DNA from: an uncultured Campylobacter sp.
Lineage (GTDB): Bacteria > Campylobacterota > Campylobacteria > Campylobacterales > Campylobacteraceae
DNA: 60,484 nt
NCBI RefSeq assembly: GCF_938015785.1
Contig: NZ_CALLWC010000036.1
Location: forward strand, 1-60,484
Reading direction: 5' to 3'
Shown: one piece after another, positions 8,379 through 17,102 of the stretch
Layout: each line of letters begins with the position of its first letter
Numbering within the stretch: the stretch's first letter is position 1
Notes under the pieces: model-generated
The model's database searches: none
The model's input: only the letters and a program-made list of their open reading frames with translations
Told to the model about the DNA's origin: nothing
Program-made: the position numbers and the translations under genes

Positions 8379-9107
8379 TTAGTGGTTTAAAATTTTATTT
8401 AAAAATTCTTTCAATCTCGGATTTTGCGGATTTTCAAATACGTTTTTAGGCGTATCGTCCACAGCGATCTTGCCGTCCTCCATAAAAAAAATCCTATTTG
8501 CGACATTGCGTGCAAAGCCCATCTCATGCGTTACCACAAGCATCGTAATGCCCTCTTTGGCGACCTCTTTCATTATACCTAACACCTCGCCGATCATCTC
8601 GGGATCTAATGCCGAAGTGGGCTCGTCAAATAAAATCACGTCCGGATTTACCGCCAAACTTCTAGCGATTGCGATGCGTTGCTTTTGCCCGCCGCTAAGC
8701 TTGTGCGGATAAGTATAGGTCTTATCACTAAGACCGACCTTTTGCAGCAGCTCCTCTGCTTTTGCGTAGGCTTGCTCTTTAGTATAAATGCCCGCTTTTA
8801 TGGGCGCTAGAGTTAAATTTTCCAGCACGTTTTTATTTGCAAAGAGGTTGAAATGCTGAAACACCATACTAACTTTGCGGCGAATTTTATTAATATCAGT
8901 GTGCTTATCGGTAATATCCTCGCCGTCTATTTTAATAGTGCCACCGCTCGGAATTTCGAGCAGATTTAAGCAACGCAAAAAGGTCGATTTACCACCGCCG
9001 CTTGGACCGATGATTGCTACGATATCGCCTTTATTTATGGTCTTTGAAATTCCTTTTAGCACCGATAAATTGCCGTAGGATTTGGTTAAATTTGATATTT
9101 CAATCAT
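8379..9107 (-). CDS. Amino acid ABC transporter ATP-binding protein (GlnQ/HisP type)
   Basis: 242 residues, the usual length. Walker A GPSGGGKST at residues 34-42, Q-loop VFQHFNLF, signature KLSGGQKQR, Walker B VILFDEPTSALDPE and the switch His in VVTHEMGFA are intact. It powers the importer formed with the permease upstream and the binding protein downstream. Its start overlaps the permease end by eight bases, so the two are probably translationally coupled. Confidence 0.95.
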   Translation of the reverse strand: MIEISNLTKSYGNLSVLKGISKTINKGDIVAIIGPSGGGKSTFLRCLNLLEIPSGGTIKIDGEDITDKHTDINKIRRKVSMVFQHFNLFANKNVLENLTLAPIKAGIYTKEQAYAKAEELLQKVGLSDKTYTYPHKLSGGQKQRIAIARSLAVNPDVILFDEPTSALDPEMIGEVLGIMKEVAKEGITMLVVTHEMGFARNVANRIFFMEDGKIAVDDTPKNVFENPQNPRLKEFLNKILNH

Positions 9108-9804
9108 TGCGGTTTAACCTACTTTCTAGCATTTTTACTAAAAACGAAAAAAATTTCACGCTTGCATAGTAAAGTACTGCGGCAAAAAGTATCGGCTGGA
9201 CGGTATAAAGCGCAGCCTGCATGCTTTTTGAAAAAAACGTAAGATCAGTAATTGCTACGAGGCCCACGACCGAGGTCTCTTTAAATAGGCTAATAAACTC
9301 ATTCGCAAGCGCAGGCAGGATGTTTTTTATCGCCTGCGGAAAGACGATCTCTTTCATTGCCGTGCCGTAGCCTAGCCCCATCGCACGCGCGGCTTCCATC
9401 TGGCCGCGATCGACGCTGTTTATGCCGCTGCGCACGATCTCTGCGACGTAGGCTGAGCTATTAAGCCCCAGCGCAAAGATCGCAGCTGCGATATTATTGC
9501 TCCACGTAGCAAAGATAATAAACACAAACACCATCAGCTGGATAACGATTGGAGTTCCGCGGATGATATCTACGTATTCGTCGATAATGAAGCTTAAAAA
9601 TTTATTGTTTAGAAATTTTAAAAATGCCAGCATAAATCCTAATGCGATACCGATCACAATGCCACCGGAGGTCAAAATAAGAGTGATGCCGTAGCTTTTG
9701 GCGTATGAAATTTTTTGCGCTTCGCTCAGTTCGGGATAGGTGAAATAAAGTCCCACGGCGATTACAGTCAAAACAAATACGACCTTTAAAATTTTCTCGT
9801 TCAA
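9100..9804 (-). CDS. Amino acid ABC transporter permease
   Basis: 234 residues with about five membrane helices and the HisM-type EAA loop (EAARAMGLGYGTAMKEIVFPQAIK) that docks on the ATPase. RGTPIVIQL is the family's conserved cytoplasmic segment. Start TTG at 9804 with AAGG about eight bases upstream. A single permease implies a homodimeric channel. First gene of the permease-ATPase-binding protein operon. Confidence 0.93.
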   Translation of the reverse strand: MNEKILKVVFVLTVIAVGLYFTYPELSEAQKISYAKSYGITLILTSGGIVIGIALGFMLAFLKFLNNKFLSFIIDEYVDIIRGTPIVIQLMVFVFIIFATWSNNIAAAIFALGLNSSAYVAEIVRSGINSVDRGQMEAARAMGLGYGTAMKEIVFPQAIKNILPALANEFISLFKETSVVGLVAITDLTFFSKSMQAALYTVQPILFAAVLYYASVKFFSFLVKMLESRLNRND

Positions 9805-9901
9805 CCAAGGCGCCTTTTTCTTAAAATTTAAACGGCAAGAATACTAAAATTTCGTTAAAATCTGGCTAAATTCCGAAAGTAAAATTTTATTTGAAATAGA
9901 G

Positions 9902-9907
9902 TAAAAT
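9902..9907 (+). promoter_or_regulatory. Likely -10 element for putP
   Basis: GAG-TAAAAT-TAG lies 25 bases before the putP ATG, with an AAAGGAGG ribosome site between. This is the usual T/A-rich Campylobacter sigma-70 form; no clear -35 was seen. Confidence 0.4.
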
Positions 9908-9931
9908 TAGCTTTTTTAAAAGGAGGCAACG

Positions 9932-11440
9932 ATGAGCTTTTGGACCTATTGCGCAATCGCGATATATTTCGGCGCGCTTATTTTTATAGGTAGGTATTAT
10001 TATGACAAGAATGCGAGCTTAAGCGAGTATCTGCTCGATAATCGCCGCCTAGGCCCATTCGTAACGGCGCTTAGTGCGGGCGCTAGCGATATGAGCGGCT
10101 GGATGCTTTTGGGAGTGCCGGGCGCGATGTTTGCGACGGGGATTTGCAATATATGGATAGCCCTAGGACTTTGCGTGGGCGCGTGGTGCAATTATAAATT
10201 TCTTGCTAAAAGGCTTAGAATTTACACCGAGGTAGCAAGCGACAGCGTCACGATCCCAGATTTTTTAGAAAACCGCTTCAAAGACCGTACCAAGACGCTT
10301 CGCATCATCTCCGGGCTTTTGATCATCATATTTTTTACGCTCTATGTTAGCAGCGGCATAATCGCGGGCGGCAAGACCTTCGAGAGCTTTTTCGGGCTAA
10401 GCTTCACCTACGGCGCGGTCGCTACGATCCTAATCGTCGTGTTTTATACCTTTTTCGGCGGATTTAAGGCCGTTGCGATCACCGACGCGTTTCAGGGCGC
10501 GCTGATGTTTGCGGTGCTTATTTTGATCCCTCTGTTTTCTTATCGCGCGCTGCAGATCCCTGCGGACAGCTCCTTTTTCGCGCAGGTGCGGCTCTACGAC
10601 GCAAGCCATCTCGATCTATTTTACAATCAAAGCTTCTTGGGCATTTTGGGTCTGCTTGCTTGGGGGCTCGGATACTTCGGTCAGCCGCATATCATCGTGC
10701 GCTTTATGGCGATTAGGAGCTCGCGCGAGCTTGATAGCGCGCGCCGCATCGGAATTTCGTGGATGGTGCTAGGTCTTGCGGGCGCGATGCTTAGCGGCCT
10801 GATCGGCTTTGTGTATTTTTCGCAAAAGGGCCTTAGCATAGACGATCCCGAAAAAATTTTCCTGGAGCTCGGTAAAATTTTCTTTCATCCATTCATCCTA
10901 GGAGTCATAATCTCTGCGGTGCTGGCGGCGATTATGAGCACCATCTCAAGTCAGCTTTTGGTAAGCGCGAGCGCGGTTACGAAGGATTTTATCTTTGCGT
11001 TTTATAAAAAAGAGGTAAGCGAGCGCACGCAGACGCTAAGCAGCCGTATCGCCGTCGTGATCATCGCCGCAGTCGCCGCGATCTTGGCGTTCGGCTCAAA
11101 CGATACGGTGCTAAACGTCGTGGGTAACGCTTGGGCGGGATTTGGCGCGAGCTTTGGAGCGGTGCTGCTTTTCAGCCTGTATTCTAAAAAAATGAGCGCG
11201 CTCTCGGCTCTAGTAGGCATGCTCGTAGGCGGTATCACGGTCATTTGCTGGATCTTATCGGGGCTTTCGGCGGTCGTTTATGAGCTGCTGCCAGGCTTTT
11301 GCTTTTCGGCGCTTGCGATACTGCTCGTAAATCGCTACAACTCCGTGCTCGATAAGATGGCGGATGAGCCCAATGCCGCGCAAATTTCGCAGGAATTTGA
11401 AAAGATGAAAGAGCAGAGTTTAGGAAGCAAAAATGGCTAA
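9932..11440 (+). CDS. putP: Sodium/proline symporter PutP
   Basis: 502 residues and about 13 membrane helices of the sodium:solute symporter family. SEYLLDNRRLGPFVTALSAGASDMSGW covers the helix 2 Na/proline site. GGFKAVAITDAFQG, LGYFGQPHIIVRFMAI and SAVLAAIMSTISSQLLVSAS are PutP-specific landmarks. Length equals E. coli PutP. It imports L-proline with Na+, as carbon and nitrogen source or osmolyte. A PutA dehydrogenase is not in the window. Its last eight bases overlap the DUF2130 gene. Confidence 0.95.
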   Translation: MSFWTYCAIAIYFGALIFIGRYYYDKNASLSEYLLDNRRLGPFVTALSAGASDMSGWMLLGVPGAMFATGICNIWIALGLCVGAWCNYKFLAKRLRIYTEVASDSVTIPDFLENRFKDRTKTLRIISGLLIIIFFTLYVSSGIIAGGKTFESFFGLSFTYGAVATILIVVFYTFFGGFKAVAITDAFQGALMFAVLILIPLFSYRALQIPADSSFFAQVRLYDASHLDLFYNQSFLGILGLLAWGLGYFGQPHIIVRFMAIRSSRELDSARRIGISWMVLGLAGAMLSGLIGFVYFSQKGLSIDDPEKIFLELGKIFFHPFILGVIISAVLAAIMSTISSQLLVSASAVTKDFIFAFYKKEVSERTQTLSSRIAVVIIAAVAAILAFGSNDTVLNVVGNAWAGFGASFGAVLLFSLYSKKMSALSALVGMLVGGITVICWILSGLSAVVYELLPGFCFSALAILLVNRYNSVLDKMADEPNAAQISQEFEKMKEQSLGSKNG

Positions 11441-12776
11441 CGTAAAGTGCCCGCACTGCGGCTCTTTGATCGATATAGACGAGGCGCTGCAGCGCGATAT
11501 CAAAGCTAAATTTGAAGATGAAATTTTGCAGCAGAAGCGAAAGTGGCAGCAGCAGCAAAACGAAGCCACGCTTAAATTTGAAGCCGAGATCGCCGCTAAG
11601 CGCGAGGAGTATGCGAAGCATCTGGCGCAGCTGCAAGCGAAGGAAAACGCATTCGAGCAGCGCGTAAAAGCGGCGACCGATTCCGCGCTAAACAGCGAGC
11701 GGGAGAAAATTTTAGCGCTCGCAAAATCTCAGATCGAGAGCGAAAACGCGGCGAAATTTGAAATTTTACAAAAGGAGCTGCTAGAAAAATCGCAAAGAAT
11801 TTCGGAGCTAAATTTAGTAAAGGCCGAAATGGAGGCGCAGAAGCGTAAATTTAGCGAGCTTGAGGCCGAGAATAAAGCCAAATCCGAGATCGAGCTAACC
11901 AACCGCATGAATATGGAGCGCGAACGACTAACGAAACAAATTTCGCAGGAAAACGAGCTGAAATTCCGCCAAAAAGATGAGCAGATCCAAAGCCTGATCG
12001 GTCAAATAAACGAGCTCAAGCGCCGCTCGGAGGTGGGCTCGCAGCAGCTTCAGGGCGAGGTGCAGGAACTCGCGCTGCAGGAGTATCTGCGGCTAAGCTT
12101 TCCTTTGGACGATATAGATGAGGTCAAAAAGGGCGCGCGCGGCGCAGACTGCGTGCAGATGGTGCATACGAGGGAGTTTGCTGGCTGCGGTAAAATTTTA
12201 TACGAGAGCAAGCGCACGAAAAGCTTCGAACCCAAATGGATCGACAAACTCAAAGACGATATGATAGGCGAGGGCGCGCAGATCGGCGTTATCGTAACCG
12301 AGCAGATGCCGCCTCACAGCCCTAGGCTGCATCAAGCGCCGAGCGATGCTAGCATCTGGATCTGTTCGTTTGAGGAATTTAAGGGGCTTTGCGCCGTTTT
12401 GCGCGAACACGTCGTGGCGCTTGCGTTTGCTAAAAGATCGGGGCAAAATCAAGATAGCAAAACGGCGATGCTCTACGACTATCTAACCTCGCCCGAGTTT
12501 GCCAACCAGATAAAGACGATCGTTTCGGCATTCGTCGGCATGCAAGAAAGCCTAAATAAGGAGCGCAACGCGATGGAGCGCATCTGGAAACAGCGCGAAA
12601 AACAGATCGCGCGTGCGCGAGACGGCGCGATCGCGATGCACGCAAGCATCAGAAGCATCTCAGGAAGCGGCGTAGCGCAGCTGGAGGACGTCGATGAAAT
12701 TTTAAGCCTCGAAGCGATTGCGACGGAGGGCGAAGCGGACACGCTTCAAAACCAAGACGACGACGAGACGCCATAG
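11433..12776 (+). CDS. DUF2130 protein with zinc-ribbon-like start and long coiled coil
   Basis: 447 residues. An N-terminal CPHCGSLIDIDEAL begins the protein like a zinc ribbon, but the second Cys pair is missing. Residues about 25-210 form a Lys/Glu/Gln-rich coiled coil. Residues about 210-420 are the DUF2130 core: LQEYLRLSFPLDDIDEVKKGARGADCVQ, YESKRTKSFEPKWIDKLKDD and IGVIVTEQMP. That core resembles a nuclease-like fold with Asp, Glu-Ser-Lys. The cellular role is unknown. The gene starts inside the end of putP (eight-base overlap), so it is co-transcribed with it. Confidence 0.85.
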   Translation: MANVKCPHCGSLIDIDEALQRDIKAKFEDEILQQKRKWQQQQNEATLKFEAEIAAKREEYAKHLAQLQAKENAFEQRVKAATDSALNSEREKILALAKSQIESENAAKFEILQKELLEKSQRISELNLVKAEMEAQKRKFSELEAENKAKSEIELTNRMNMERERLTKQISQENELKFRQKDEQIQSLIGQINELKRRSEVGSQQLQGEVQELALQEYLRLSFPLDDIDEVKKGARGADCVQMVHTREFAGCGKILYESKRTKSFEPKWIDKLKDDMIGEGAQIGVIVTEQMPPHSPRLHQAPSDASIWICSFEEFKGLCAVLREHVVALAFAKRSGQNQDSKTAMLYDYLTSPEFANQIKTIVSAFVGMQESLNKERNAMERIWKQREKQIARARDGAIAMHASIRSISGSGVAQLEDVDEILSLEAIATEGEADTLQNQDDDETP

Positions 12777-13514
12777 CGGCATGCGGACGGATCGCTGTTA
12801 GAGCGAGAGTGCGAGGTGATTTCGTGGCGCGAGGAGCTTGCGTCGTGAGGCTGAAATTTTGTAAAGTAACGCGATATTTGTCCGCGGACAAGCGGTGCTA
12901 GAATTTCAAGAAGTAATTGCCGTATGCTTTTGGGTTTGCGAGGTTGGAATTTTGCTTGCGAATTTTATCTTGACAGAAATACGCCGCACTGTGTAGCGCA
13001 GGAATTTCACGTGTAAAATTTTAAATTCATAATTAAGGAAGCGCTTCACGTCGCAAAAATTTGATTTGGAATTTCTATCTTGTATCCCAATTAGGAAGAT
13101 TTTACACTAAAAGCTATAGCAAAATTTTAAGAATTCACTTTGTTGTACCGTAAAAATTTTAAAATTTTGATCCGCAAATTTAATTAAATTTATGAAATTT
13201 TTTAAATTTCGGCATCGAAATTTTAGAATTTCTAATATTTTTTAAAACAAATTTAAATTTTTTAAACACTCTTGCCACAGTTATTTGCATATTAAAATTT
13301 TATCGATGAAAAGCATTTGTTGCCAATCGTTAAACCCCATCTCTTATCATTCCGTAGTTTGTTTTGCGCATGGGAAATTTTGCGCGCACAAGACTCGTTT
13401 TGTGCGGCATAGCGTGCAGGTTGCATCAAATACGCCGCAAAAGCAATGATGGGCTGTGCAACGTCTGTAACGGGCGGCTTGCTTGATTTGCATAAATTTA
13501 TAAAGAGGTAAAAT
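12777..13514. other. AT-rich spacer, no gene seen
   Basis: About 740 bases. The first third keeps GC words; 13000-13300 is very AT-rich with many AAATTT runs. An 80-residue minus-strand frame at 13292-13534 has no ribosome site or recognisable domain. AAAGAGG at 13502-13508 serves the following gene. Confidence 0.6.
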
Positions 13515-14174
13515 ATGCGTATTTTAGGCAGCATTATTTGGTTTTTTCTAGGCGGTCGGATCTTGGCTATCTTAACTTATTTGTCGGGTTTAGTCCTTAA
13601 CCGTTTTAGTCGGACTGCTCCCGTGGGATTAGGTTTTATGGAATACGGCAAATTTCTATTCTTGCCCTTCATCAACGACATGGCGCGCAAAAATAAAAGC
13701 TCGCTTACCGTCACCGCAGAGTCGCTACAAAACTGTGAATACGACGTAACGCCCCCAAAAGTATCCGTATCGACGATGGTGGCTACGGTTTGTATCGCAG
13801 CGATTGCCTTGCCTGCAGTAGCGATTGCGGAACCGGGGCTGACTACTAGAGATGATGCGGAGATTTCTAGATTAGCGACAAATTTAAGTACCGTTAAATA
13901 CGATCTAGACGCTTACTATATCTCTCAAGGCAAATTCGCATCCGATTTTTCGGTTATGACGAATGTTCCGCTAGAGCCTAACGGAGCGAATTCCGCATAT
14001 CTTAAAAGCTTAAAAGGGGATAAATGCTTTCTAATCAGCGTAGACGGCGAAAAGAAAACTATCTCTATCGCAAAAGGTCCCGATGCCGAAAATAACATCT
14101 GCCGGGGAACGTATGAGCTACCCGGCGTCCCTAAAATGCTATCGGAGCCTATTAGCGTGAAAAAAAGCTATTAA
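13515..14174 (+). CDS. YccF-like / pilin-like chimeric membrane protein
   Basis: 219 residues. Residues 1-55 (MRILGSIIWFFLGGRILAIL ... GKFLFLPF) follow one YccF inner-membrane module. Residues 86-106 form a second hydrophobic helix. Residues 110-210 resemble the alpha-spine end and globular domain of Campylobacter type IV pilin-like proteins: TTRDDAEISRLATNLSTV, YYISQGKF, MTNVPLEPNG, then Cys171 and Cys196 flanking a beta segment, then GTYELPGVPKML. The prepilin peptidase motif (G-F-T-x-x-E) is absent, so it should not be processed as a pilin. The C-terminal domain is shared with the lipoprotein at 75-905. The ATG follows AAAGAGG. Function unknown. Confidence 0.7.
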   Translation: MRILGSIIWFFLGGRILAILTYLSGLVLNRFSRTAPVGLGFMEYGKFLFLPFINDMARKNKSSLTVTAESLQNCEYDVTPPKVSVSTMVATVCIAAIALPAVAIAEPGLTTRDDAEISRLATNLSTVKYDLDAYYISQGKFASDFSVMTNVPLEPNGANSAYLKSLKGDKCFLISVDGEKKTISIAKGPDAENNICRGTYELPGVPKMLSEPISVKKSY

Positions 14175-14268
14175 TTCACACGATTTAAGGGCGAATTAGA
14201 TTATGGCGGCGGATTTAAGAGCCCTGAAATTTTATATAAAATTTCGTCTTAAATTTACGTCGCCTTGT

Positions 14269-14311
14269 GCGCGCGACTTTATCTGATTTCCGATCAGATA
14301 AAGTCGCGCGC
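14269..14311. terminator. Perfect 19-bp stem-loop
   Basis: 14269-14287 and 14293-14311 are perfect inverted copies around the five-base loop TTCCG; the stem starts GCGCGCGAC and continues TTTATCTGAT. It follows the YccF/pilin-like gene and precedes the tRNA. There is no U tract on either side, so it could be a terminator that relies on stem strength or another structured element. Confidence 0.6.
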
Positions 14312-14431
14312 TCTGGCGTGAAATTTAGCCACTATTTGGGCGGGCCTAAGTTTCATAAAATTCTGCAGTTAGAATTTTAACGCCGTTTTAAGATTATTTT
14401 TGTAAAATCACATTTCTTTTTTACCGCTGGC

Positions 14432-14508
14432 GGGCTCATAGCTCAGTTGGTTAGAGCATCCGGCTCATAACCGGATGGTCCTAGGTTCAAGTCCTAGTGA
14501 GCCCACCA
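14432..14508 (+). tRNA. tRNA-Met(CAU)
   Basis: A 77-base cloverleaf: acceptor GGGCTCA/TGAGCCC, D-arm TAGCTCAGTTGGTTAGAGCA, anticodon stem TCCGG/CCGGA with loop CTCATAA (anticodon CAT), T-arm CCTAGGTTCAAGTCCTAGT-type, discriminator A and encoded CCA. An elongator Met tRNA is most likely; a tRNA-Ile read as CAU and modified by TilS cannot be excluded from sequence alone. Confidence 0.93.
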
Positions 14509-14758
14509 CCACAAAATTTTTTGCTTTTCACTACATCAAAATCCGCAAAATTCTATAAATTTCATACGTCGTTTTTCCTTTGAAATTCCGCTTCATAACT
14601 TCAAAAAACAAAGCCTGCCGCATAATTTCAGCTTTAAAATTTGGTTAAGCTCGCGATTGAATTTTCAAATTTAACTTTCATTTGGCGACCGATTAAATTT
14701 TATTTTATGGCAAGTTGCAGTAGAATTCCGTTAAAATTCTTAGTGCAGGGAGATGTCC
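14509..14758. other. Spacer between tRNA and symporter gene
   Basis: 250 AT-rich bases with several RAATTY words. A TTAAAAT about 25-30 bases before the symporter start may be its -10 element. No gene seen. Confidence 0.4.
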
Positions 14759-16069
14759 ATGTCAGAAAATCAAACGAAAAAAGGCGGAATTTTAGCCTTT
14801 TATTTTAACTCAAGCTTGCTTTGGCGCATCATTATCGCTTTAGTGTTGGGCTCTGCGATTGGTATGTTACTACCTAAAAATATGCCGGTGGGCGATACAA
14901 CGTGGGTGGCGATTTTAACACCTTTGGGAGATCTTTTCGTGCGGCTTTTAAAGATGATTATGGTGCCAATCATCATCTGTTCGCTCATCGTGGGCACTAG
15001 CAGTATCTCGCCCGCGCACCTGGGCAAAGTAGGCGTTAAGGCGATCATATTTTACGCTATAACTACGCTTTTTGCGATCGTCATCGGCCTAGCGTGTGCG
15101 TTTGTATTTTCTCCAGGTAGCGGGCTTGATCTAAGCGATGCGTCCAAGGCTGTCGAAAAGGCAGCGAACGCGCCTAGTATGAGTAAAATTTTGCTTAATA
15201 TAATTCCTACGAATCCTTTTGATTCCATAGCCAAGGGCGAAATTTTGCCGATCATCGCGTTTTGCTTATTTCTTGGCGTAGGGCTTGCGTTTTGCCGCGA
15301 CAGTAGTGATGCTCGTATTAAAAATTCCGCTGATACAGTTTATAATTTTTTCGATGGAATGAGCGAAATTATGTTTAAGGTCGTGCATTGGGTGATGCAA
15401 TACGCACCAATCGGCGTTTTTGCGCTAATGTTTGTAGTGTTTAATAAAAGCGGTATCGAGGCTTTCAGCTCGCTATTAAATGTCACGATTACCCTATACG
15501 TGGGACTTGCGATTCAAGTATTTGCGGTTTATTGCGTTATTTGTATGCTTATCGGAGTTAGCCCGATTAAATTCCTTAAAAAAGTGCGTCCGCCGATGCT
15601 TACGGCTTTTGTTACCCGCAGCTCCAACGGCACGCTTCCGATTACGATGCAAACCGCCGAAGATATGGGAATTCCAAAGGCGATCTACGGCTTTGTTTTG
15701 CCCGTGGGTGCTACGGTGAATATGAACGGCACGACCGTGTATTTGGGCGTGTGCACGCTCTTTATCGCTAATGCTTGCGGTATCGATCTAAACAGCAGCC
15801 ACTACCTCACGATCATCATCACTTCGATGCTTGCGGCAATCGGAACTGCCGGAGTTCCGGGAGCTGGTGCGCTGATGCTGCTTTTAGTGCTCGAATCTAT
15901 CGGCGTCAAGGTAAGTGGTAACGTAGCGATCGCTTACGGAATGATTTTGGGCATTGATGCGATTTTGGATATGGGGCGAACCTCGATGAACGTAACGGGC
16001 GATGTTGTCGCGTCGATCTACGTCGCAAAGAGCGAAAACGAAATGGATATGAGTAAGTGGGAGAATTAA
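14759..16069 (+). CDS. Dicarboxylate/amino acid:cation symporter (DAACS family)
   Basis: 436 residues. N-terminal helices, the PIIICSLIVG segment, the HP1 serine-rich RSSNGTLPITMQTAE, the helix 7 NMNGTTVYLG motif (NMDGT type, Na+ site), HP2 GTAGVPGAGALML and helix 8 ILDMGRTSMNVTGD with the Asp, Arg and Asn that bind the acidic substrate. This favours glutamate, aspartate or C4-dicarboxylates. The second ATG (14759) is chosen because AGGGAG lies six bases before it and abuts the first ATG (14753). An aspartate racemase follows after 28 bases, pointing to aspartate as a substrate. Confidence 0.92.
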   Translation: MSENQTKKGGILAFYFNSSLLWRIIIALVLGSAIGMLLPKNMPVGDTTWVAILTPLGDLFVRLLKMIMVPIIICSLIVGTSSISPAHLGKVGVKAIIFYAITTLFAIVIGLACAFVFSPGSGLDLSDASKAVEKAANAPSMSKILLNIIPTNPFDSIAKGEILPIIAFCLFLGVGLAFCRDSSDARIKNSADTVYNFFDGMSEIMFKVVHWVMQYAPIGVFALMFVVFNKSGIEAFSSLLNVTITLYVGLAIQVFAVYCVICMLIGVSPIKFLKKVRPPMLTAFVTRSSNGTLPITMQTAEDMGIPKAIYGFVLPVGATVNMNGTTVYLGVCTLFIANACGIDLNSSHYLTIIITSMLAAIGTAGVPGAGALMLLLVLESIGVKVSGNVAIAYGMILGIDAILDMGRTSMNVTGDVVASIYVAKSENEMDMSKWEN

Positions 16070-16097
16070 CCCAAGTAAAATTTAGAAAGGACGAGCT

Positions 16098-16778
16098 ATG
16101 AAAAGAGTTGGAATTATCGGCGGAATGGGACCTTTGGCGAGTGCGGATCTGTATATGAAGATCATAGAAGAGACTGCTGCGGGCAGCGATCAAGAAAATA
16201 TTCCGCTTGTAATCGATAGCTATCCGCAGATTGAAGATCGTACGGCGTTTATCTTAGGCAAAGGTGAAAATCCGCTTCCGCGCCTAAGCGAGAGTGCCGT
16301 TAGGCTCAAAAATGCAGGCTGCAAGGCGTTTGCGATGGCGTGCAACACGGCGCATTTTTTCGCAGACGATGTAGAAGCTGCGGCGGAAATCCCGCTAATT
16401 CATATCGCCGAGATCACCGTAAAAGCGATCCGTAAAAATTATCCAAACGCTCATAAAATCGCCGTGCTAGCCACTATCGGTACAAAAAAAGCTAAAATTT
16501 ACGACGATCCGCTCAAAGAAGCGAGGCTAATCAGCGTAGAGCTTGGCGAAGAAAATCAAGCGGTCTTGATGGATTGTATCTACAAAGGCGTTAAGGCGGG
16601 CAAGACTGCCGAATACGTGGGGATTTTTGAGAATTTGCTAGGCAAAATCGATGCTGATATTTACGTCGTTGCCTGCACTGAGCTGCCGCTATTTTTGCCG
16701 TTAATCAAAAGCGATAAAATTTTCGTCGATCCTACTAGAGAGCTTGCTAAAGCGATCGTGGAATTCTCAAGATCGTAG
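16098..16778 (+). CDS. Aspartate/glutamate racemase family protein, probably aspartate racemase
   Basis: 226 residues, a cofactor-independent two-cysteine racemase. GGMGPLASADLYMKI, then MACNTAHFF (Cys82) and VVACTELPLFL (Cys193) supply the acid/base pair. The GGMGP start and PRLSESAVRLKNAG are typical of aspartate racemases, less so of MurI glutamate racemase. AAAGGA precedes the ATG. It sits behind the acidic amino acid symporter, so the pair could take up one aspartate enantiomer and interconvert it. C. jejuni-type genomes use aspartate as a main carbon source, so catabolism of D-aspartate is one possible role; murein or D-amino acid signalling is another. Confidence 0.85.
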   Translation: MKRVGIIGGMGPLASADLYMKIIEETAAGSDQENIPLVIDSYPQIEDRTAFILGKGENPLPRLSESAVRLKNAGCKAFAMACNTAHFFADDVEAAAEIPLIHIAEITVKAIRKNYPNAHKIAVLATIGTKKAKIYDDPLKEARLISVELGEENQAVLMDCIYKGVKAGKTAEYVGIFENLLGKIDADIYVVACTELPLFLPLIKSDKIFVDPTRELAKAIVEFSRS

Positions 16779-17071
16779 AGCCGCAAGGCTTTGCAAGCGC
16801 GAATTTTAAACTGCAAAATTTTACGATGATCTAAGTCGTAGAATTTTGCGGAATTGCTTTAGCTCAAAATTCCGTGTGAGCGGAATTTATATGATAGCAA
16901 AATTTCATCACAGGATTTTAAGCTTAAAATTTTGTCAAAATTTAATCCGCAAGATCCAGAATGTAAAACCTCTGAAGTAAAATTCCGTAACAAAATTTGC
17001 TCGTAAAATTTCGCGCTGAAATTTAAGCTAAAATTCCATTAAATTTGACCGTTTCTAAAGCCCGAATTTAA
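16779..17071. other. Spacer with very dense RAATTY words
   Basis: No gene. By hand count 15 RAATTY hexamers lie between 16801 and 17070, mostly as AAATTT with GAATTT and AAATTC. Confidence 0.7.
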
Positions 17072-17077
17072 TATAAT
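17072..17077 (+). promoter_or_regulatory. -10 element of dnaE
   Basis: TATAAT 25 bases before the dnaE ATG, followed by AAAAAGGA as ribosome site. A TTGACC at 17045 is four bases too far to be an ideal -35. Confidence 0.55.
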
Positions 17078-17102
17078 CACTCCAACAGAAAAAAGGAACA
17101 AA

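Noticed and set aside
13292..13534. 80-codon minus frame in the spacer before the YccF/pilin-like gene
   Set aside because: No ribosome site, no domain, and it overlaps the real gene's start.
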